A program made the translations under genes and the position numbers. The notes below the pieces were generated by a model, which worked only from the letters and a program-made list of their open reading frames with translations, had not been told where the DNA came from and made no database searches. A DNA stretch of 59,056 nt from Flavobacteriaceae bacterium UBA1682 (GTDB taxonomy: Bacteria > Bacteroidota > Bacteroidia > Flavobacteriales > Flavobacteriaceae), in the NCBI GenBank assembly GCA_002320285.1, contig DCKE01000018.1:22755-81810 (forward strand), written 5' to 3'. Shown piece after piece: positions 24,856 through 34,519 of the stretch. How positions within the stretch are numbered: the stretch's first letter is position 1; each line of letters starts with the position of its first letter.

Positions 24856-25878
24856 ATGAAAGCAGTACGTTATCTTGGAGTAAATGATGTTAAAATAGTT
24901 GATGATTTAGTAAAACCAAAACCCAGTGGTGATCAGGTTTTGATTAAAATCGCTGGTGCAGGTGTTTGCCATTCTGATCTGCATGTAATTGACCACGGAA
25001 CGGTTCCGGGACCATTTACCTTGGGGCATGAAAATGCGGGTTATATCGAAGAAGTAGGCGAGAGTGTTAGCGGTTATAAAAAGGGCGATGCGGTTTTGGT
25101 CTATGGGCCATGGGGTTGCGGACATTGTAAACCCTGTCAGCAATCTTTTGAAAACTATTGCGATCACCAATCAGAACGCGCCTTTGGAGGTGGTTTGGGA
25201 TTGGATGGTGGTATGGCAGAATATATGTTAGTACCTTCTTCGAGATTGTTGGTACCGATTTATGACTTGGATCCGGTATTGGCTGCGCCGTTGACCGATG
25301 CAGCACTAACACCGTATTCAGCTATTAAAAGATCGCTGCATAAATTGACACCGGATGAGTATGTAGTAGTTATGGGAATTGGAGGACTTGGACATACCGC
25401 CCTGCAAATTCTTAAAGCAACCACGGGGGCAACTGTTATTGCTTGTGATATATCCGATGAGAAATTGGATTTTGCCAAACAGTTAGGAGCGACTTATGTC
25501 ATCAATTCAAAAGATTCCGATGCTGCAGAGCAAATCAAGAAAATTACCGGTATCAAAAAAGCAAAAGTAGTACTTGATTTTGTAGGGGCCCCTTCCACTA
25601 TGGAGTTGGGCGCACAAGTGGTATCGCTAAATGGAGATCTCACCATTGTCGGGCTCGGTGGCGGAAGCTTGTCAGTAGCTTCTGGGAAAATCCCTTTTGG
25701 CGCTTCAGTCACCATGCCGTATTGGGGGTCTCAAGCTGAATTAGTCGAAGTGGTAGCCTTGGCTCGACAAGGTAAAATACATATCGAAATTGAAAAATTC
25801 CCCTTAGATCGAGTATTGGAAGTATATGATAAAATGAGAAACGGACAATTAAAGGGCCGTGCCGTATTAATACCTTAA
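24856..25878 (+). CDS. Zinc-dependent medium-chain alcohol dehydrogenase
   Basis: 340 aa. NAD(P)-dependent oxidation of an alcohol or reduction of an aldehyde; substrate unknown. Catalytic zinc site C38 (GVCHSDLH), H58-E59 (LGHENAG) and probably D148 (LTDAAL). Structural zinc cysteines are C88, C91, C94 and C102. The Rossmann motif GIGGLGH is followed by an acidic Asp (ACDIS) at the end of the second strand, suggesting NAD+ preference. Single gene with a terminator downstream. Confidence 0.92.
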   Translation: MKAVRYLGVNDVKIVDDLVKPKPSGDQVLIKIAGAGVCHSDLHVIDHGTVPGPFTLGHENAGYIEEVGESVSGYKKGDAVLVYGPWGCGHCKPCQQSFENYCDHQSERAFGGGLGLDGGMAEYMLVPSSRLLVPIYDLDPVLAAPLTDAALTPYSAIKRSLHKLTPDEYVVVMGIGGLGHTALQILKATTGATVIACDISDEKLDFAKQLGATYVINSKDSDAAEQIKKITGIKKAKVVLDFVGAPSTMELGAQVVSLNGDLTIVGLGGGSLSVASGKIPFGASVTMPYWGSQAELVEVVALARQGKIHIEIEKFPLDRVLEVYDKMRNGQLKGRAVLIP

Positions 25879-25952
25879 GATAAAGTTGAGCGGTTCCATT
25901 GTGCAGTACACAATTGGAAAGATTTGAGTATTGTAATCTCCCCTTTTATGTT

Positions 25953-25978
25953 AAGCCTGAATTGTATCGGGCTTTTTT
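25953..25978 (+). terminator. Terminator after the alcohol dehydrogenase gene
   Basis: AAGCCTGA (25953-25960) / TCGGGCTT (25967-25974) with one mismatch, followed by TTTT. Confidence 0.75.
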
Positions 25979-26146
25979 AATTCTAGTACGTTGCTTAAGC
26001 CGACCGTTGCGCGTTGGCGTAACCGACATTCGTAGGGCTATATAGTCTGCCCGTTGGTAATAGATCGTAAAATCTGTTAAAAAGCACGATTAGTCTTGTA
26101 TTTGTTTATTACATTTGGACGATAATTTCGGTCTAAAACTACTATT

Positions 26147-26836
26147 TTGAAACAGCTATGGTCATGTATTGCTATTATTTTGGTTTTTGGAGCTTGTAAA
26201 GAGCAAGATCAAAAAAAGGAAATAATCGCCAACAAAAGCATTTCCAGTCAAACGATTGCAAACGATTCGATGCAAACGGTTCTGGGTCCCTTAAAACCGC
26301 ACGATATTCCAAAGGGGATTTCCTATAAGGGAGATTTGATTAATTCCTATAATTGGGTTGATCGCTCTGGAGAGCATTTGCTGATCTTATCAGAGACGGG
26401 AGTTTTTCAAAACCCAGCTTTTGATCACGAAATGGATGGTGGAGATGCCGAACTTTTTGCAACACATTATATACTCAATAAGAGCATTCCAGTGCAAACT
26501 TGGAAGATTTACGACTTTATACGAGATTGTCCCGTTGATTTGAACGCGAGTTTTGTTGAAGATTCTTTTCGGGTGACCGACTTAAACAACAACGGTCTAG
26601 CAGAAATTTGGATAGCTTATACAACGGTTTGCCATGGCGATGTCAGTCCTTCTACGTTAAAACTTATGATGTATGAAGGCAATAAAAAACATGCGATGCG
26701 TGGGGAAACTATGATTTTTGCCAATACAGCACATAGTGATGGCGGAACTTATACCATGGATCAAAGTTTTAAAGCTGCAGATGATGTGATTAAAGACTAT
26801 GCAATGCAATTGTGGAATGAGAGCATGGTGAAATGA
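26147..26836 (+). CDS. Lipoprotein of unknown function, 229 aa (TTG start)
   Basis: Lipoprotein signal peptide KQLWSCIAIILVFGAC with Cys17. No in-frame ATG exists before the hydrophobic segment, so TTG 26147 is the likely start. The mature domain contains DLNNNGLAEIWIAYTTVCHGDVSPSTLKLMMYEG, an Asp/Asn-rich calcium-loop-like element followed by beta strands. It resembles, from memory, flavobacterial proteins annotated as surface polysaccharide biosynthesis (M949_RS01915 family); not verifiable here. A TACATTTG -7 box lies at 26110-26117. Confidence 0.72.
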   Translation: MKQLWSCIAIILVFGACKEQDQKKEIIANKSISSQTIANDSMQTVLGPLKPHDIPKGISYKGDLINSYNWVDRSGEHLLILSETGVFQNPAFDHEMDGGDAELFATHYILNKSIPVQTWKIYDFIRDCPVDLNASFVEDSFRVTDLNNNGLAEIWIAYTTVCHGDVSPSTLKLMMYEGNKKHAMRGETMIFANTAHSDGGTYTMDQSFKAADDVIKDYAMQLWNESMVK

Positions 26837-27226
26837 TTTTCCAGTAGCTGTAAGACCAACTTTAAAGACAGCGATATCAGCAGTATCCAGGTTAACTAAA
26901 TCTCTTTACTATCAAAATACTGTAACTAAAACCCTTATCCTACGGAAATTATTATGTTAAAATTAAATATTTAATTTTATTTTTTTTTAGATTCTTAAAA
27001 AAAGAAATTATTGTGCAGTTTGCTGTTTTATTTTGTTATATAAGAATGTTTTATAAAAGTCAAGCGCTAATTTGATTGTATAAACCGCATTTTTTTTAAC
27101 ATTTATTCGTGAGATAATAGTCCTCCTTTTTTGCGATATATTCATATTTGGATTGTTTTTTTGCTGTTAAAGCTTTAGGTTTGCGATTATTTAGAACTGA
27201 ACTAAATAAGGATATGCCTTAAAATA
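26837..27226. other. Intergenic region upstream of the first giant gene
   Basis: AT-rich, no ORF. TTATTTAG (27187-27194) and CTAAATAA (27202-27209) form a perfect 8-bp hairpin with a 7-base loop 17 bp before the giant gene ATG, within its probable leader. Confidence 0.5.
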
Positions 27227-30200
27227 ATGCTTATGAAAAAATGGATACTTTTTTTTAGCCTCACTGCTTTTTGTATTACCATCACTTACGGTATGCAAAG
27301 CGTTTTTTTTACTTCAGCTTACCAACATACGATTAGCCATTTACTAACTAAATTACAAAGTGATCTTGGATTAGCTACTTGTGAAGTGCCGGTCAATCTA
27401 GCGATTAAGAATATTAAAAGTGGCGAGGTCACCCTGTATTGGGACGACAACGCGGCGAGTTCGTGGGAGTATAGTGTCGTGCCTCTTGGCGGGGGGAAAC
27501 CGACTGCCAGCGGAAGACCGCATACCACTAAAGAAGTCGTAGTAACTCACGACGATAAGGGTGCGGTTTTACTGCCAAATACGGATTACGAATTTTATGT
27601 TCGTGCGATTTGCGATAATGCCGGATCGAGTATTTGGCTGGGCCCTTTTGATTTTAAAACAGCCTGTGGTTCGCTGATGCTGCCATTTTCCGAAGGTTTT
27701 GAAACGACATCAAAGACCAAAAATTGTTGGTCTATCGTTGATGCAGTCAAAGATGGTACCGCAACAGCCAATCAATGGCAAAGTGCAACTGGCGCAACCA
27801 ATGCTTATGAAGGAACTATCAGTATGCGATTTTTAGGCACTGGAGCCGAAACCCTACATGATGATTGGTTGATTTCCCCAGCCATACAATTGCAAGGAGG
27901 TACTTATGCCATTACGTATTGGTATAAAACCTCGGCCTTAGCTACCGCTGCGAACGATTTTGAAGTATTGTTATCAACATCTGGAACGGATATCAAGAGT
28001 TTTACTCAAGTGCTACAGCCTTTAGAAAACCAATCCGCTGTAGCTGCATTCAAACGTCAAGTATTATACGTGACGGGCATCACCGGAGCGGTCAATGTAG
28101 CATGGCACGTAAAAACAAAAGGAGCGGCTACCCTATATGTCGATGCTGTTCATGTGTCGGCAGTAAATTGTATTAGCCCCGATGAAAAGATTGAAGTCAG
28201 CCATTTAAATAAGACAGGCGCTCATTTTTCATGGCAAGATCCAGTGAATACCAGTTGGGAATATTATGTACAACATGCTGGTGGAAAAACACCCGTAGGC
28301 AGTGGTAATTTAATAAATACGACAAAGATTACCGTGACGAGTACCAACGGAATTGGTGCGGGACCTTTAGCGCCGAACACCGCTTATGAATTTTATGTTC
28401 GCGCAAACTGCGGTTCTGGAAAAACGAGTATATGGGTGGGCCCAATCGCTTTCAAATTACCGTGCAATGAAGAGCTGATTCCATTTTGGGAAGGCTTTAA
28501 TAAAAACTCCAAAACACTTGGTTGTTGGACGGTTGTAGATCGAAATGGCGATGGAAACACCACAAGAGATCGCTGGAACGTCAATGGAATTAACTTTGAA
28601 GGTGATCAGTCGATGTATTTCAGAGGTTCGGATGCAGTAGATCACGACGATTGGTTGATTTCTCCGACATTCAAAGTAGACGATACGAAAAAATATCGAT
28701 TAAAATTTCATTACAGAACCAACAGCAGTTATAAAACGAGTTTTAGGGTTTTACTTTCTAAACAAGGTGTAAGTCCTGTAGATTTCACTGAGATATTGCT
28801 GTCGCGAAAAGATGGAGATACCAATTGGAAGCAGGAAACGCTCTATATAGGAAATATCAAAGGGGATATCAATATCGCTTGGCATCAGGATACGAAGAGT
28901 AATATCGCTCACTTGTATTTGGACAATATTTTCTTGGAAGAGATCATAGGTTGTCCAGAGCCGATTAACTTGGGAGTAAAAGACCAAGTGGAAAATGCTG
29001 TTACCTTATTTTGGAACGATCCATTTGGTGTAAGTTGGGAATATGTCGTTCAAAAATCTGGGGGTAATGCTCCTATAGGCACAGGAACGCTTGCCAATAA
29101 ATCGGAACAGCCCATCATTCAAGACAAAAACGGTGATCCACTGCAGGAGAATACCGAATACGAATATTATCTGCGCAGCAGCTGTGGACCGGGAGAATTC
29201 AGTCCGTGGTCAAAACCGTTTCAATTTAGAACCGGATGTAAGGTCTATGCGATTCCATTCTGGGAAGGCTTTAATAACAGCTCCAAATCCTTTCCATGTT
29301 GGACGATTATCGACGCCAATGACGATGCTTTGGCCAGTAGTAATATCTGGCTTAGAAATTCGGCAAATTATGAAGGCGATCTATCCATGCTTTTCACGGG
29401 GACTGGAAGCACAACCCTACACGACGATTGGTTGATCTCACCGAGATTAAAATTAGATGCTTCCAAAACGTATCGCTTGAAATACCATTACAAAACCCAT
29501 ACCACGGAAACATCCGACTATGAGTTTGCTGTAGCGCTTTCAAATTCGGGTACCGATCCCAAACAATTTACTAAAATACTGATTCCCAAAAAGAAATATG
29601 TCGCAAAAGCAGACTGGTTTGAGGAAACGGCATTCATCACTGCTGTAAGCGGTGAGGTGAACATTGGTTGGCAACAAACGAGTATAGGGGTGTCCCGACT
29701 TTCTATAGATAATGTATTTGTCGAGGAAGTTGTAAATTGTCCAGAGCCCTTAAATTTAGGAGCGAAAGACGAGACTTCCACTCAGGCTACACTTTTTTGG
29801 CGCGATGATATGGGGGGTAAAAATTGGCAATACTATGTTCAAAAAGCCGGAGGAATAACACCTACTGCAAGCGGCACAGCCACTACCACCAAAGAAAATA
29901 TAATTGCGAAAGAACAATCGGGCAAAAATTTAGATCCCAATACCGATTATGAATTTTATGTGCGAACCCTCTGTGAAAAAGGAGGGTACAGCGTTTGGAA
30001 AGGACCTTTTGTTTTTACCACCTTATGCAGTACTTACCAAACCCCATTTTGGGAGGGTTTTAATAGCGATTCCAAGTTGTACAGATGCTGGACAACCGTA
30101 GATCATTTAGGTGTAGTAAATCCTTTCGGAACCCTGTGGAAAATCACGGCCAATAGTAAGTTTGAAGGTGATCAAGGATTGACGTTTTACACCAGCCGTT

Positions 30201-33200
30201 CCAACAAAAACTTTGACGATTGGTTGATTTCTCCAACCATTGATTTAGACGGTGGAAATTATGTTTTAAAATATCATTATAAAACCATCGTGGGGGCTGG
30301 ATTCAATTGTAAGTTTGAAGTGTTACTATCTGCCAATGGAAAAGATCCCAAAGATTTTACCAAAGTATTGGTCGCTTCTAAAAATTCGTCAACGGATACT
30401 TATATAGAAGAAGTAGTGTTTTTTACTCATGCTAAAGGTCCGGTGAATTTAGCGTGGCATATCGATAATAAAGATGTTAATGGCGTTTTCTTTCACTTGG
30501 ATAATATTTCTTTAAAGAAAATAGAAAACTGTCCGGAACCTTATGCGATTACTATCAGCGAGATTTCTGCCACAGATTATCAAGTAACCTGGAAACAAGA
30601 TGGGGGTATATCGAACTGGGAAGTACTAGTGTTGCCACACGGAGAACAACCATCGACCAACCCAACCAATACCATAAAAGTTAGTGGTGTTGCAGAACAA
30701 CAGTTGAATAACTTAAAACTGGGTACGGCAGTTACAGTGTATGTCAGAGCATTATGCGCGGACGGAAAAACGTATAGCGATTGGTCTACAGGAGTTCCAT
30801 TGATAATTCGCGGTACCAATACCGATTGTTCGACAGCGATTAATGTACCCGTCAATGCAACGACTGCTTGTGTCAAAAAGGTGGAGGGCATGCTCTATGG
30901 ATTGAATAAAGGATCTTTAGCGGCTCCGACCTGTCATGCAACTTTGACTAATGATGTTTGGTATGAGTTTACTGCTACAGCGAGTACACATATGGTATCT
31001 GCCTTAAACTTTAAGAGCCTTTCAGGATCGACATCCACGCCAATTATGTATGGGGCATTGTACGATCAGCCGTGTACAACAATGACGACCACCGCTTTGG
31101 AATGCTTTACTTTAAGCAATAGAAGTGTTGCTGGTATGGATAATTTTAAGATTTTTAAAAACTTAGTTCCCAATCAAAAATACTATTTGCGCTTTGGAAT
31201 TAATGCGAGTACGGTTCCCGATTTTATATTTGATCTATGTATTACAACCCCGGTTTTCGGCTCGTTAATCGTGGAGGAAAGCGGTAAGAATAAGTCTGTA
31301 GAACAACTGGTTAACGAGGTTTTAATCAATTCGAGTTGTGATTTGGTATCCAATGTGACCCTACAGGCGGGCGATGGAAAAAACACCATCAATACCTTGG
31401 GTTATTTTAACAAAGGCACGTCCAATTTTCCGTTTGAAGAGGGAATTGTGCTGGCAACACAAGCTATTGATGCAGTACCTGGGCCCTATGTGCCCAATTC
31501 GCCAAACAAACAAAAAGTACCAAAATGGGAAGGAGATCCAAATCTAAACCTCGTCATCGACAGAATTGGCGGAGCTGGATTCGGAACGAGTAAATATGTT
31601 TCGGTTTTGGAATTTGATTTTATATCGGTAAAAGATGCCTTAAAGTTCGAATACATATTTGCTTCAGACAGTTACACCAACTGGTGTACCTATGCGTGTG
31701 GGCAGGGAGGGGCTTTATTTGCCGCTTGGATCACCGATTTGAGTACAGGTGAAGGACAAAACTTAGCCCTTGTTCCGGGTACCGAATTGCCTATCGCCTT
31801 ATCTTCTATACGCGATAAAGAAAAAGCAAACCTGATTTGTCAAAGTGTGAACCCAGAATATTATGGCAGTCACTATGACAATTTGTATGGAAATCCTCTG
31901 GATGCTCCGATCAATTTCGTCGGACTAACCATACCGATGAGTTCTGAGAGTATCGCCTTAAAACCGGGAGGTAAATACCGCATTAAACTAGCTATAGCTG
32001 ATTTCTGCCCAACCCCGTCACATACTTCAGCCGTATTTTTTAAAGCGGGAAGTTTCGATTTGGGTAAAGTTGATTTGGGAGAAGATTTGCTGGTAGAAAA
32101 CAACAATGCGCTCTGCGTAGGGGATAGCGTAACCATTCAATCGGGAGTTAGCAACTCGGCAGATCTAAAAAAAGAGATATCGTGGTTAAAAGACGGTCAG
32201 CTAATCGCTGGGGCAAATGCTCCGGACTTAACAGTTACAGCAGCAGGGGTTTATGAAATGATCGTGACCTTCCCAGAACTCAATAACTGCGAGTCTAGAG
32301 GTACTAAAAAAGTAGAATTTTACCCCGCTATTTCGACGGTGGTTTTACAGCCCGCTGAAATAGAAATATGCAGAAAAAGTTTAAAAACTCTGGAGGTCAA
32401 TTTAAAACAAGTCGAAGCCGATATGTTTAAAAACGTTGATCCGACGCTGTTTACTACTGCGTATTACACGACGGTAGAAGCGGCAGAAACGGCAGAAACG
32501 GCTAAAGATAAGATCGAAAAACCAACCAATTACGAGCTGGGCAAAAATCCGAACGATCAGACTTTATACTTGCGTGTTGAAAACACGCTCACAGGCTGTC
32601 ACGAGGTATTCCGCTTGCCGATAGTAGTACAAATAGGAGCAGAGCCCAATTTATTCGAAGATATTAGTGTTTGTGAGCAGTATGTATTTCCAGCAGTACC
32701 TTCAAACCAGTTTTACTATATGGAATCTGCTGGCGCAGGAAAACAATATTTTGCTGATGAGGTATTGAACCTTGTAGGTGAGCATCAAATCTATGTATTG
32801 CAAGTTAACAACGACCAAGGTTGTTATGAGGAAACGTCGTATAAAGTCACGATTACAGCGCCGATTGTTGCCGCAGTTTTTGAAGATGAAACTCTGGACT
32901 GTGAGATTTATCAATTAAAACCGCTTCCAGCTCTTAATAAGTATTATACACAACCTGATGGAAAAGGTGTGGAACTAATTGCGGGAAGTGCTGTAGCAAC
33001 GGCACAGACAATTTATGTGTTGGCACAATCTAAAGACGGCTTGTGTCAAGACGAAAGTAGTTTTACCGTAAATTATACCGTATGTCCGATACCAAAGGGG
33101 ATTTCTCCAAACGGTGACGGTTTTAATGATCGACTAGATCTTACAACACATGGCGTTCAAAGCCTTAAAATTTACAACCGTTGGGGCGTAGAAGTATTTA

Positions 33201-33334
33201 CTTACGGCAGCGGTTATACCGACCAATGGCAAGGTCAGGACAAAGGCGGTAACAATTTACCTGACGGTACCTATTATTACGTAATTATAGCCAGAGATCA
33301 AACGCGTAGCGGATGGATTCAAATCAATCGCTAG
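27227..33334 (+). CDS. Giant modular T9SS-secreted adhesin-like protein (four modules)
   Basis: 2035 aa; ATG 27233 (MKKWILFF) is an equally good start. After a signal peptide come four ~263-residue modules whose first Cys codons are at 27380, 28169, 28952 and 29738. Each has a fibronectin-III-like half (TDYEFYVR) and a choice-of-anchor-J/MAM-like half (PFWEGFN...CWT...DDWLISP). Then a fifth FN3 (from 30530), a PPC-like domain (about 1199-1341), a choice-of-anchor-L domain (1352-1616), Ig-like repeats, and a type B T9SS sorting domain (1955-2035: CPIPKGISPNGDGFNDRLDL, IYNRWG, LPDGTYYYVI). Likely exported across the outer membrane and cell-surface bound or released. Paralogue of 34520-39910. 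Confidence 0.93.
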   Translation: MLMKKWILFFSLTAFCITITYGMQSVFFTSAYQHTISHLLTKLQSDLGLATCEVPVNLAIKNIKSGEVTLYWDDNAASSWEYSVVPLGGGKPTASGRPHTTKEVVVTHDDKGAVLLPNTDYEFYVRAICDNAGSSIWLGPFDFKTACGSLMLPFSEGFETTSKTKNCWSIVDAVKDGTATANQWQSATGATNAYEGTISMRFLGTGAETLHDDWLISPAIQLQGGTYAITYWYKTSALATAANDFEVLLSTSGTDIKSFTQVLQPLENQSAVAAFKRQVLYVTGITGAVNVAWHVKTKGAATLYVDAVHVSAVNCISPDEKIEVSHLNKTGAHFSWQDPVNTSWEYYVQHAGGKTPVGSGNLINTTKITVTSTNGIGAGPLAPNTAYEFYVRANCGSGKTSIWVGPIAFKLPCNEELIPFWEGFNKNSKTLGCWTVVDRNGDGNTTRDRWNVNGINFEGDQSMYFRGSDAVDHDDWLISPTFKVDDTKKYRLKFHYRTNSSYKTSFRVLLSKQGVSPVDFTEILLSRKDGDTNWKQETLYIGNIKGDINIAWHQDTKSNIAHLYLDNIFLEEIIGCPEPINLGVKDQVENAVTLFWNDPFGVSWEYVVQKSGGNAPIGTGTLANKSEQPIIQDKNGDPLQENTEYEYYLRSSCGPGEFSPWSKPFQFRTGCKVYAIPFWEGFNNSSKSFPCWTIIDANDDALASSNIWLRNSANYEGDLSMLFTGTGSTTLHDDWLISPRLKLDASKTYRLKYHYKTHTTETSDYEFAVALSNSGTDPKQFTKILIPKKKYVAKADWFEETAFITAVSGEVNIGWQQTSIGVSRLSIDNVFVEEVVNCPEPLNLGAKDETSTQATLFWRDDMGGKNWQYYVQKAGGITPTASGTATTTKENIIAKEQSGKNLDPNTDYEFYVRTLCEKGGYSVWKGPFVFTTLCSTYQTPFWEGFNSDSKLYRCWTTVDHLGVVNPFGTLWKITANSKFEGDQGLTFYTSRSNKNFDDWLISPTIDLDGGNYVLKYHYKTIVGAGFNCKFEVLLSANGKDPKDFTKVLVASKNSSTDTYIEEVVFFTHAKGPVNLAWHIDNKDVNGVFFHLDNISLKKIENCPEPYAITISEISATDYQVTWKQDGGISNWEVLVLPHGEQPSTNPTNTIKVSGVAEQQLNNLKLGTAVTVYVRALCADGKTYSDWSTGVPLIIRGTNTDCSTAINVPVNATTACVKKVEGMLYGLNKGSLAAPTCHATLTNDVWYEFTATASTHMVSALNFKSLSGSTSTPIMYGALYDQPCTTMTTTALECFTLSNRSVAGMDNFKIFKNLVPNQKYYLRFGINASTVPDFIFDLCITTPVFGSLIVEESGKNKSVEQLVNEVLINSSCDLVSNVTLQAGDGKNTINTLGYFNKGTSNFPFEEGIVLATQAIDAVPGPYVPNSPNKQKVPKWEGDPNLNLVIDRIGGAGFGTSKYVSVLEFDFISVKDALKFEYIFASDSYTNWCTYACGQGGALFAAWITDLSTGEGQNLALVPGTELPIALSSIRDKEKANLICQSVNPEYYGSHYDNLYGNPLDAPINFVGLTIPMSSESIALKPGGKYRIKLAIADFCPTPSHTSAVFFKAGSFDLGKVDLGEDLLVENNNALCVGDSVTIQSGVSNSADLKKEISWLKDGQLIAGANAPDLTVTAAGVYEMIVTFPELNNCESRGTKKVEFYPAISTVVLQPAEIEICRKSLKTLEVNLKQVEADMFKNVDPTLFTTAYYTTVEAAETAETAKDKIEKPTNYELGKNPNDQTLYLRVENTLTGCHEVFRLPIVVQIGAEPNLFEDISVCEQYVFPAVPSNQFYYMESAGAGKQYFADEVLNLVGEHQIYVLQVNNDQGCYEETSYKVTITAPIVAAVFEDETLDCEIYQLKPLPALNKYYTQPDGKGVELIAGSAVATAQTIYVLAQSKDGLCQDESSFTVNYTVCPIPKGISPNGDGFNDRLDLTTHGVQSLKIYNRWGVEVFTYGSGYTDQWQGQDKGGNNLPDGTYYYVIIARDQTRSGWIQINR

Positions 33335-33382
33335 TGGCTTTGACATGCTGTAGATAAAATTTTTAATATACTTTTAAGGTAG

Positions 33383-33417
33383 AAAAAGGAGATCGCTTGG
33401 ATGTGGTCTCCTTTTTT
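33383..33417 (+). terminator. Terminator of the first giant gene
   Basis: AAAAAGGAGA (33383-33392) pairs with TCTCCTTTTT (33407-33416) with a T-run. Confidence 0.8.
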
Positions 33418-33552
33418 GTTTCGATGCGTTTGGGATGGTTGTCGTCGTGATGAGCTTAGTCAATTATAGAAATGAGAGCACTTACTTCTATTTAATTTTG
33501 TGATTAACCATAAAATATCGGCGTGATTTATGGTTTACTAGTAAGAAATTCT

Positions 33553-33560
33553 TAGGTTTG
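33553..33560 (+). promoter_or_regulatory. -7 box of the methyltransferase gene
   Basis: TAGGTTTG matches TAnnTTTG, 29 bp before the ATG. Confidence 0.4.
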
Positions 33561-33589
33561 TCAGGTCAATTATTAAAATAATCAATATT

Positions 33590-34396
33590 ATGGAGTCCAA
33601 TCCAAATTATATTGCGATAAATAAAGAATCCTGGAATGCCAAAACAACCCATCATTTAAAATCTGATTTTTATAATGTTGAGGGATTTATGCAAGGACAA
33701 AGCTCATTAAACTCCATTGAACTGGATTTACTCGGCGATTTAAAAGGAAAAACTGTACTTCATTTGCAATGCCATTTCGGACAAGATAGTTTATCATTAA
33801 GCCGATTAGGCGCTGAGGTAACTGGGGTTGATTTATCGGATGTAGCGATTTACAATGCGCGACAGTTTGCCGAACAATTGGAATTGGACGCTACGTTTAT
33901 CTGCTGTGATATTTACGATTTACCCCAGCACTTAACGGAAAAGTTCGATGTCGTGTTTACGAGTTATGGGACGATCGGTTGGCTGCCGGATTTAGAAAAA
34001 TGGGGTGCGGTGGTATCTCAGTTTTTAAAACCGGGTGGGAAGTTTGTTATGGTCGAATTTCATCCGGTGGTTTGGATGTTTAGTGACGATTTTAGTCATA
34101 TTCAATACCGCTATTTTAACAGTGGTCCGATCATAGAAACCGAAAGCGGTACCTATGCGGATCGTTCGGCTTCCATCACTCCTCAAAATGTTACTTGGAA
34201 TCATGCCTTATCTGAAGTGTTTCAGGGTTTGATCCAAAACGGTTTAGAAATCGGTGCCATGGCGGAGTATGATTATTCCCCCTACAACTGTTTTGAGAAT
34301 ACGGTAGAATTTGAACCTAAAAAATATAGGATAAAAACATTGGGAGACAAAATTCCAATGGTATATTCCATAGTTGCTCAGAAGAAAGCGCGTTAA
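33590..34396 (+). CDS. Class I SAM-dependent methyltransferase
   Basis: 268 aa. SAM-binding Rossmann core: motif I KTVLHLQCHFGQDSLSLSRLGAEVTGVDLS (about 54-83), motif II/III region FDVVFTSYGTIGWLPDLEKW and LKPGGKFVMVEFHP. The C-terminal part (SGTYADRSASITPQNVTWNHALSEVFQGLI) is typical of small-molecule methyltransferases widespread in Bacteroidota; substrate unknown. It sits between the two convergent giant genes with its own promoter-like box and terminator, so functional linkage to them is not implied. Confidence 0.85.
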   Translation: MESNPNYIAINKESWNAKTTHHLKSDFYNVEGFMQGQSSLNSIELDLLGDLKGKTVLHLQCHFGQDSLSLSRLGAEVTGVDLSDVAIYNARQFAEQLELDATFICCDIYDLPQHLTEKFDVVFTSYGTIGWLPDLEKWGAVVSQFLKPGGKFVMVEFHPVVWMFSDDFSHIQYRYFNSGPIIETESGTYADRSASITPQNVTWNHALSEVFQGLIQNGLEIGAMAEYDYSPYNCFENTVEFEPKKYRIKTLGDKIPMVYSIVAQKKAR

Positions 34397-34460
34397 ATGT
34401 AATTGGTCAAGAACAAAAAAGCACCTTATAATGCGCTTTGCTTTTATGACAAAAGAGATA

Positions 34461-34498
34461 AAAAAATAGGCTAACTAAAGGGTTAGCCTATTTTTTTT
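34461..34498. terminator. Bidirectional terminator between methyltransferase and second giant gene
   Basis: AAAAAATAGGCTAAC (34461-34475) / GTTAGCCTATTTTTT (34482-34496), nearly perfect with A-run and T-run on either side. Confidence 0.92.
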
Positions 34499-34519
34499 AT
34501 GCACATCGGGCAGCGTTTA

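Noticed and set aside
27001..27226. Small RNA or riboswitch before the first giant gene
   Set aside because: Only a short 8-bp hairpin is seen; composition is ordinary AT-rich promoter DNA.
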